From CAZRKC01 sp964600665 (lineage in GTDB: Bacteria > Bacillota > SLNR01): 35,852 nt of DNA. The position numbers were made by a program, and so were the translations under genes. Shown piece by piece: positions 8,601-13,907 of this stretch; within the stretch, counting starts at the first letter, position 1; each line of letters begins with the position of its first letter. A model generated the notes under the pieces. That model was not told the origin of the DNA, made no database searches, and saw nothing but the letters and a program-made list of their open reading frames with translations. Location: assembly GCA_964600665.1 (NCBI GenBank), contig CAZRKC010000026.1:1-35852 (forward strand), read 5' to 3'.

Positions 8601-9034
8601 GCAGTCTCCCAACAGCCACCAAAGCTGCTTTGGATAGCCTTTCAAGCATTGGCAAAGTAGTCATTGTCGGCGGCGAAGCAGTCATCAGTGATGCGGTGAG
8701 AGTGGAACTGCAAAACAGAGGGATGACCGTAGCAAGGGTGATGGGTGCGAATCGCTATCAGACAGCCTTGGAACTGGCCAAGACTTATCTGCCTGTGATG
8801 ACTGAGGAAGTGTTTATCGCCACGGGCTTGAACTTCCCCGATGCCCTGGCTGGAGGCGTGTTGGCGGCTAAGCGGTACAGCGGTGTTCTGCTGGTTCCGG
8901 GGAATATGTCAACCCTTCCGGGCAGCGTCGAAGCCCTGATCACCGGGCGTGTAATCACCCGGGCTATCGTTCTGGGGGGAACCTCGGCGGTGAGTGAGGG
9001 AGTTGAGACGCGGCTCTTGGAGTTGTTGGAGTGA
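5669..9034 (+). CDS. secreted surface protein: delta-60 repeats plus three CWB2 modules
   Basis: Encodes about 1121 residues (34 fall in the sequence gap). An N-terminal stretch of about 30 basic/polar residues precedes a hydrophobic core and a GAQV-type signal cleavage region near residue 52. Residues about 58-714 are at least 13 copies of a 49-residue unit of the delta-60 type (FNPNADG.V.TLAVQPDGK, then ILVGG.FTSMGG, then RNRIARL.PDGSLDT), expected to form beta-propeller or beta-solenoid blades. A roughly 100-residue linker with SVTWLRAGCGPE follows. The last 300 residues are three cell-wall-binding-repeat-2 units (RI.GSNRYTTA, DFPDSLAG, VIILGGTGAIS and paralogues), which in Clostridia anchor proteins non-covalently to wall polymers. 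GAGGGTG lies 8 bases before ATG 5669. It is probably an adhesin or S-layer-associated protein; the ligand is unknown. Confidence 0.9.
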   Translation: METSFFGRTEKTSQRDQIQRKWPQLRRKLLSMVIVTVLVTSMLFGGTGLVGAQVSGKDGFNPDANGDVRTMAVQFDGKILVGGNFTSMGRAARNHTARLHPDGSLDYSFNPDANGDVRTTAVQLDGKILVGGNFTSMGGVARNRIARLHPDGSLDTGFNPNADGSVSTLAVQPDGKLLVGGDFTSMGGEARNRIARLNPDGSLDTGFNPNADGSVSTLVVQPDGKILVGGDFTSMGGETRNRIARLNPDGSLDTGFXXXXXXXXXXXXXXXXXXXXXXXXXXXXXXXXXXGLVYTLTVQPDGKILVGGDFTSMGSEACNRIARLNPDGSLDTGFNPNADGLVYTLTVQPDGKILVGGGFTSMSGEARNRIARLHPNGSLDTGFNPNADGSVSNLVVQLDGKILVGGGFTSMGGEARNRIARLHPNGSLDTGFNPNPNYAVLAMAVQLDGKILVGGHFTSMGGEACNHIARLLPDGSLDTGFNPNVDGWVYTLAVQPDGKILVGGDFTSMGGVARNRIARLHPDGSLDTGFNPYPNWLVYTLAVQPDGKILVGGDFTSMGGVARNRIARLHPDGSLDTGFNPNANGDVLTLAIQADGKILVGGNFTGMGGEARNRIARLHPNGSLDIEFDPSANGSVLTLAIQADGKILVGGNFTSMGGKGRLYIARLHPDGSLDIEFDPSANGSVMTLAVQPDGKILGGGNFTSMGRVARNYIARLAQPEAAWYHFKIGATGKSVTWLRAGCGPEVDRVTFEQSMDGATWTALGNGTRIWGGWRLSGLTLPIGQFGYLRARGYCSDYISTSIHESIKQFYVSDITPVSRILGSNRYTTAVEVSQAGWADGAATVLLARGDDFPDSLAGVSLAHQLNAPILLTATNSLNTSTSEEIQRLGAKRVIILGGTGAISVGVETALLAISSVDTVDRLGGANRYETAKLIAEELGKVANFDTAFIAFGHGFPDALAASAYGAMNGYPILLTGKSSLPTATKAALDSLSSIGKVVIVGGEAVISDAVRVELQNRGMTVARVMGANRYQTALELAKTYLPVMTEEVFIATGLNFPDALAGGVLAAKRYSGVLLVPGNMSTLPGSVEALITGRVITRAIVLGGTSAVSEGVETRLLELLE
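5845..7815 (+). repeat. tandem 147-base repeats encoding delta-60 units
   Basis: Thirteen visible units of 147 bases (49 codons) in one reading frame. Neighbouring units are nearly identical at the DNA level: units 9 and 10 (about 7150-7262 and 7299-7409) are the same over more than 100 bases, including silent positions. This indicates recent duplication or gene conversion. Variation is concentrated around the short FNPxxxx loop and in the residue after GG. Confidence 0.88.
6439..6538. other. 100-N assembly gap inside the repeat array
   Basis: Exactly 100 Ns, the customary placeholder for a gap of unknown size. The frame is preserved only by chance: the flanks need about 15 bases plus a multiple of 147 to join in register. 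The true number of repeats is therefore undetermined. Confidence 0.95.
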
Positions 9035-9055
9035 TGTAATGAGTTGCGTTTAATA

Positions 9056-9085
9056 AAGGCCTGGCCATGGTGCCAAGCCTTTTTC
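9056..9085 (+). terminator. intrinsic terminator of the surface protein gene
   Basis: AGGC-C-TGGC pairs with GCCA-A-GCCT around a short loop and is followed by TTTTT, 22 bases after the stop codon. Confidence 0.75.
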
Positions 9086-9135
9086 ATTACATGACGATAG
9101 ATTGCTGATCGTTGAAGGACAATGAAATAATTGCT

Positions 9136-10281
9136 AGATTGTATCAAGATTTGAGTGCTTAGACAAGAGGAAAGCCGGAGCATTTCGGAAAATGTTACCT
9201 GGGGCCAAAGGAAACGCTTAGTCGAAGGCAAGGTCAGTCTGCCCGACGACCAGTTCCTCGGCTAAGAAAAAGGTGAGGATGGCTTGCCTAAAATTGTCGA
9301 ATCGGATACGAAAACGGTGCGGGTGATCTACAGGCTTTTTCTTGATGGTAAGACTCCTTCAGGTATCGCCAAGTGTTTAACTGAAAATCCCATTTCTACA
9401 CCATCGGGAAGAAAGAAGTGGCAGCCCAGTACGGGTGAAAGCATCCTTACCAATGAAAAGGACAACGGTGACGCGATGCTGCAAAAGACCTTTTAGTAGA
9501 TTTCCTAACCAAGAAAAAGAAACAAATGAGGGCGAAATCCCACAGTATTACGTGGAAGAAACCATCCTGCAATCGTAAGCCCGGATGTGTTTTAACTTGT
9601 GCAGCACGAATTTAAGAAACGCAAGAATGCCGAGGGATATAAGACTGGCAACGGTTCTTTCTCGGGTAAGATTATCTGCGGCGAGTGTGGGGGCTATTAC
9701 GGCAGCAAGGTGTGGAACTCCACCAGCAAATACCGTCGGACGATTTGGCAGTGTAATCATAAGTTTAGAAACGAGAAAAAATGCCTGACATTGCACCTTT
9801 ATGAAGACGCGATAAAGTAGACATTTTAGAAGCTTTTATTAGCATACCTGACAGCAAAGATGGAATACTGCATGGATATCAGGAGATCATTTATGTTTTA
9901 ACCGATAATTCTATGCTTGCTAGGGAAAGTACCAAACTGCTAGGTGAATGCGAGGTTGTTGCATAGCTGCTCCACAAGTGCGCGGAAGAAAACACCCGTT
10001 CCGCTCTGGATCAGAATCATTATCAGCAACGTTATCAATCTTTAGTGGAGCGCTATGAAGCAGCTAAAGTAGGTTGAGGAAAATAGACGATATGAGGCTG
10101 GAGTGTAATGCCAATCGTAAGAGTACAGGAGCTTTTATCCGGATGTTGGAGGAAAACGATAAGTTAATGAGTGAGTTTGAGGAGGGGCTCTGGATTGCAA
10201 CTGTGGATACGGTAATGGTCCATTCCGAGCATAAAACCCTTTAACTTGAAAGACGGCTTAGATTCCGATTGGAAAATATAA
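9136..10281 (+). pseudogene. decayed large serine recombinase, copy B
   Basis: This is the C-terminal two thirds of a phage/ICE-type large serine recombinase. Recoverable segments in order: EESRSISENVTWGQRKR, EDGLPKIVESDTKTVRVIYR, GKTPSGIAK.LTEN, a WQPST.ESILTNEK segment, the zinc-ribbon ICGECGGYYGSKVW...WQCNHKF..EKKC, a coiled-coil part with QRYQSLVERYEAAK, and the family-typical end FEEGLWIATVDTVMVHSE. In-frame stops (after FLG, after LQKTF and later) and at least one frameshift make it non-functional. The catalytic N-terminal domain is missing. In the intact family the zinc-ribbon and coiled-coil bind att sites and control integration versus excision. It sits just downstream of the surface protein gene, mirroring copy A upstream. 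Confidence 0.8.
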
Positions 10282-10293
10282 GGAATCGAAGAT

Positions 10294-10336
10294 ACCCGCA
10301 GTGCTGGCATGATCCTCGCCTTGCGGGTGTTTTTTT
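10294..10336 (+). terminator. probable intrinsic terminator after recombinase remnant
   Basis: ACCCGCA (10294-10300) pairs with TGCGGGT (10322-10328), followed by G and seven Ts. The loop is about 21 bases, longer than usual. Confidence 0.55.
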
Positions 10337-10547
10337 ATATGGGTGTAAACTCATAAATCATCAGGTGATTTTATATGAAAAATCAAAAAAGTCACAAACT
10401 AAATGGGGATCTTGCTAATAGATTTCTAAGCACCTTGTTAGATATTATGCTGATAAGTTCAAAAAACGCAGTTACCTTTACCGATAAAAAAATGTTGCGG
10501 ACCGCGACCGAAGCCTGCTTGGCACCTCCAGGCTCCAGAAGCTAGCT

Positions 10548-10694
10548 GATTTCAGAGTCGGGATTGAAGGAGTACCCTCGGTGATTAAAAGGGTGTGCCG
10601 CATTCACGATTTCCCGGTAAGGGGCCTGGCGAGGACCCGGATATGGGATCATTTAAAGATATATATATTGGTTATTATTTTTGTATCCGGATAA
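10548..10694 (+). pseudogene. C-terminal fragment of a DDE-type transposase
   Basis: A 48-codon open stretch ending at TAA 10692 reads DFRVGIEGVPSVIKRV, then HDFPVRGLARTRIWDHLK. The pattern FR.GIEG..S.IKR...(I/V)..PVRGL.R...W resembles the last part of DDE transposases in which the Glu of the triad lies in the G-I-E-G motif. No upstream transposase frame is intact. The exact IS family is not clear to me. It lies about 200 bases upstream of the sulfur oxygenase reductase gene. Confidence 0.5.
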
Positions 10695-10889
10695 TGTTTT
10701 GCTTGAATTGACCTTTTTTGGGGTCGAATCACGATAATGATTGTTCATTATTTGGTGGGTTTGGTTACAGTCCATGGCAGAGATTATGCTGGATTTTTCG
10801 ACGCTAAGTCTACCATCAAAGTGCTCGGAGCGAAGACCGCAAAGATTGAAATTGGCGCGCACGGCAAATCAATAATATGGAGGTACAGT

Positions 10890-11822
10890 ATGAAGACTGA
10901 AAATATGAAGGATACCCCCATCTACCTTGCCCTAAATATGTCTAAAGTTTTGAACAATCAAGAAAGTTTTGATCTGATGAACAAAGTGGGTCCCCGGGTA
11001 TGTGTCACCACTGCCTCACATCCGGGACTTGTCGGGTTTATGGCTAATATCCAAACAGGTATTTTGCCTCTTGCAGGCAGATATGGGGGAAGTAGCATTC
11101 ACATGGAAGATACACTTAACCCTGTCCGCAACTATCAGTATACCATGTGGAAACGTTGGCAAGATCATGACGAGTTTCATGAACAACAATTCAACCGGGT
11201 CTTTGAGTTATGTGCCAGCTGTCTGGAGATGGTGGTAGAAGGTCCTTGGGAGCCGGTTTACAGCATTGTCAAAGCCAAAATGTCACCTGTTCGAGCAATG
11301 GGGCAAATCGCCGATCTTGGTAAAGATTTCATAAAGCAAGAAGAATTTATCCGCTTTGCCACCCCACAGCGCTGTGTTGCCATTGGCGAACATACGGTGC
11401 TTCCGGGAAAGGAAAAGGCATTTGAAGAAGGCGCAATCAAAACTATGGATGCCTTGTCTGACTCAACTGGTTTTCTCGGATACATGATTTTGAAACAAAT
11501 TGGAGTCAGCGCATTGGGCAGCTTTATGCTCGACCCGGTGTCAATGGGAGAAACCTTGCAGACGCTCGGAGCCAACCCGCCGAGGAACCCGAAACCGCTA
11601 TTTAAAACACTGGATGCTATGCCAAGACCGCCTGAATACCTTATCCACAGTGAGTGGGACGCGCCAGAAATGGCTAAGATTGGTTTCTCACAAGTTCTGG
11701 TAAACCATACTATTAGAAAAATTCACGATGATGGCGTTATGACCCATCTTATACGGGGACCATACATTATGTTTTTTCAACCGATGATGGAAGAATCTGG
11801 ATGGAGGTCTTTTTTGTCATGA
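10890..11822 (+). CDS. sor: sulfur oxygenase reductase (SOR)
   Basis: Encodes 310 residues, the normal SOR length (about 308-312). SOR is a cytoplasmic, cofactor-independent mononuclear-iron enzyme forming hollow 24-mers; it disproportionates elemental sulfur with O2 to sulfite, thiosulfate and sulfide. From memory of the Acidianus enzyme, all key residues are present at a constant offset of +7: active-site cysteine C38 (C31) in VGPRVCVTTASHPG, iron ligands H93 and H97 (H86, H90) in QDHDEFH, C108 and C111 (C101, C104) in ELCASC, and ligand E121 (E114) in GPWEP. Other family blocks are GILPLAGRYGG, GEHTVLPGKEK, GFLGYMILKQIGVS and the end RGPYI..F.PMMEE..WR. GGAGG lies 7 bases before ATG 10890. 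No signal peptide. Its stop overlaps the next start. An in-frame upstream extension to 10737 lacks a ribosome site and is not counted. Confidence 0.95.
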   Translation: MKTENMKDTPIYLALNMSKVLNNQESFDLMNKVGPRVCVTTASHPGLVGFMANIQTGILPLAGRYGGSSIHMEDTLNPVRNYQYTMWKRWQDHDEFHEQQFNRVFELCASCLEMVVEGPWEPVYSIVKAKMSPVRAMGQIADLGKDFIKQEEFIRFATPQRCVAIGEHTVLPGKEKAFEEGAIKTMDALSDSTGFLGYMILKQIGVSALGSFMLDPVSMGETLQTLGANPPRNPKPLFKTLDAMPRPPEYLIHSEWDAPEMAKIGFSQVLVNHTIRKIHDDGVMTHLIRGPYIMFFQPMMEESGWRSFLS

Positions 11823-13270
11823 AGAAAAGCAGGATATCACTTACAATCATTCAACTCAATGACAGTCATGCCTATTTTGATTTGCACCAGGAGATGTTCT
11901 GGCAGGGAGGTCAGACAGTCTATCGTCCTGCGGGAGGATATGCCCGCATTGCTGCGCTTGTAAAGCAAATTCGGGCTGCGAACCCTGAGAGTGTACTCTT
12001 TTGCGATTGCGGCGATACGCTCCACGGCACCTATCCCGTCCTAAAGACGCAGGGACAGGCATTGATCCCTGTTATAAATTCATTGGGTCTCGACGCGATG
12101 ACAGCCCATTGGGAGTTTGCTTACGGCCCTGCGGCTTTCAAACAGCGCGCAGAGGAGCTCAGCCATCCAATGCTTGCGCTCAATGTTTACGATCAAGCGA
12201 CGAAAAAGCGGTTTTTCCCACCATACCTCATAAAGGAGATTGGCGGCTTGCGAATCGGCATCGTGGGCATTGCTTCCAACATTATTGACAAAACCATGCC
12301 GCCATCCTTCAGCGAAGGTCTGGAATTCACCCTTGGGAGAGAAGAACTTCCTTCTATCATCAATGATTTGCGCACCAAGGAGAAGGTAGACCTGATCGTT
12401 CTCATCTCCCATCTCGGGTTTCCCCAGGACATAAAGCTGTTGTCTGAGGTGCGAGGCATCGATGTGTGCCTGAGCGGGCATACCCATAACCGCCTTTATA
12501 AACCGGTACTTCAGGGGAAAACGTTGGTCATACAATCGGGTTGCCATGGTTCTTTCCTGGGCTGCTTGGAACTAGAAATTGATGGAGGGCATGTCGTTGA
12601 CTATCGGCACCAACTGATTGAGGTGGAAGCTAAGATAGCCCCCGATCCTACAGTGGATGAGCTCATCCGCCAAACACTTGCGCCTTATCAAGAGGAATTG
12701 TCAACAGTTGTAGGTGAAACAGCAACGGCCCTCAATCGAGGAACTATGTTGGAAACAACTATGGATAATTTCCTGCTGCAGGCGTTGCTGGAAAGTACGG
12801 GTGCACAACTGGCATTCTCGAATGGATGGAGATATGGCGCACCGGTAATTCCCGGGGAGGTCACGGTGAATGACCTCTACAACATGATCCCCATGAACCC
12901 GCCCATCTCAACAATTGAGTTAATGGGCGAGGAGATTATTGAGATGCTGGAGGAAAATCTGGAACGAACGTTTGCCCGCAATCCGTACGACCAGATGGGT
13001 GGTTATGTCAAACGCAGTCTTGGGTTAAACGCTTACATCAAGATCGAGAATCCTCCCGGACAGCGCGTTCAAAAAGTTTTTGTCGGTGATGAAGAGCTGC
13101 AGCCCGGGCGCTATTATCCCACGACTTTTATTACCGAACAGGGCGTCGCGCAGAAATACGGGCGCAACCGCCAACAGCATATTGATCGGAGCATAGATGT
13201 GCTAAGAGCATATTTGGCTCGGCACCGCCCGTTGCGCGCAGAACTTCGGGGCACTTTCGTCGCTGTTTAG
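11819..13270 (+). CDS. SoxB-like dinuclear metallohydrolase (5'-nucleotidase superfamily)
   Basis: Encodes 483 residues with the two-domain layout of UshA/SoxB enzymes: an N-terminal metallophosphoesterase domain and a C-terminal 5'-nucleotidase domain (about residues 285-460). Metal-site motifs are intact: D15-x-H17 in QLNDSH, G65-D66, H198 in ISHLG, and GHTH at 220-223. At the position where nucleotidases have GNHE it has AHWEF (H97-W98-E99), the replacement typical of SoxB, the dimanganese thiosulfohydrolase that releases sulfate from SoxYZ-bound intermediates. Known SoxB is periplasmic; this protein has no signal peptide. GGAGG precedes ATG 11819, which overlaps the SOR stop as ATGA, so translation is coupled. 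No soxYZ, soxA or soxX is seen. Its substrate could be thiosulfate-derived or a nucleotide; the SoxB-like assignment is strong by motif, the reaction is inference. Confidence 0.85.
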   Translation: MKKSRISLTIIQLNDSHAYFDLHQEMFWQGGQTVYRPAGGYARIAALVKQIRAANPESVLFCDCGDTLHGTYPVLKTQGQALIPVINSLGLDAMTAHWEFAYGPAAFKQRAEELSHPMLALNVYDQATKKRFFPPYLIKEIGGLRIGIVGIASNIIDKTMPPSFSEGLEFTLGREELPSIINDLRTKEKVDLIVLISHLGFPQDIKLLSEVRGIDVCLSGHTHNRLYKPVLQGKTLVIQSGCHGSFLGCLELEIDGGHVVDYRHQLIEVEAKIAPDPTVDELIRQTLAPYQEELSTVVGETATALNRGTMLETTMDNFLLQALLESTGAQLAFSNGWRYGAPVIPGEVTVNDLYNMIPMNPPISTIELMGEEIIEMLEENLERTFARNPYDQMGGYVKRSLGLNAYIKIENPPGQRVQKVFVGDEELQPGRYYPTTFITEQGVAQKYGRNRQQHIDRSIDVLRAYLARHRPLRAELRGTFVAV

Positions 13271-13907
13271 GATGGTGAGGGCATATGGCATCGCCACTTT
13301 GGGGATGGATGGAGGGTCTATTTATCGCAGAGTCGGACGGGGTCGTTATGAGCTACAACAAGGATAGGGCTCAAGAGAGGAATTGTACGGGGACAAGATG
13401 GGAAAACGTTCCGAGGAAAGGTATTGAATTCAGATTGTTTCGAAATTGCTTGAAGGGAAGGATGGAAGTCTCTTGAAGTGAAGCAGGTATTCGGGTAAAT
13501 GGCAGGTGCCGAAACGAAAGGTGAGATTTATCGGTTTTTTGAGAATTGGGAACAAGCGGTGACTTGGCATGTAATTTTGGTTGTTTTGTATGCCTAAGCG
13601 TTCGGCAAAGGTCGAACCGAAAAGCTAAATGCCGACGCTATTCCGAAAAACAGTTTTTGGGCCATTTCAGACACTTACATCACATCGGGTGGCAGATGGG
13701 CATGTTTTGTGATTCCCATAGTGCGTTCCCTTTTTTGTTCTTGTTGTACGAATACAGCTTAAGAACCCATGCAGATTATTTGACGATTCTTCGCCATTCA
13801 GGTCTGCATGACCGTCAATCATCCAATTTTAGAAGGCTAAAACAAAATGGAGTTTGTGAAAATAAATATTCAGTTCTGACTAGCATCATCGGAACAGTCA
13901 ATCGGCC
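13271..13907 (+). other. intergenic region, probably decayed DNA
   Basis: About 640 bases between the SoxB-like gene and the converging minus-strand gene. Short frames are present but none has a good ribosome site together with a recognisable protein, and no terminator with a clear T-run was found. A stretch around 13520-13870 has the look of a broken coding region, but I cannot name it. Confidence 0.35.

Noticed and set aside
10737..10889. In-frame N-terminal extension of SOR, with a stretch (DAKSTIKVLGAKTAKIEIGA) vaguely like the C-half of HPr
   Set aside because: SOR proteins start near residue MKT here, the ribosome site fits ATG 10890, and the HPr likeness is too weak and truncated to call.
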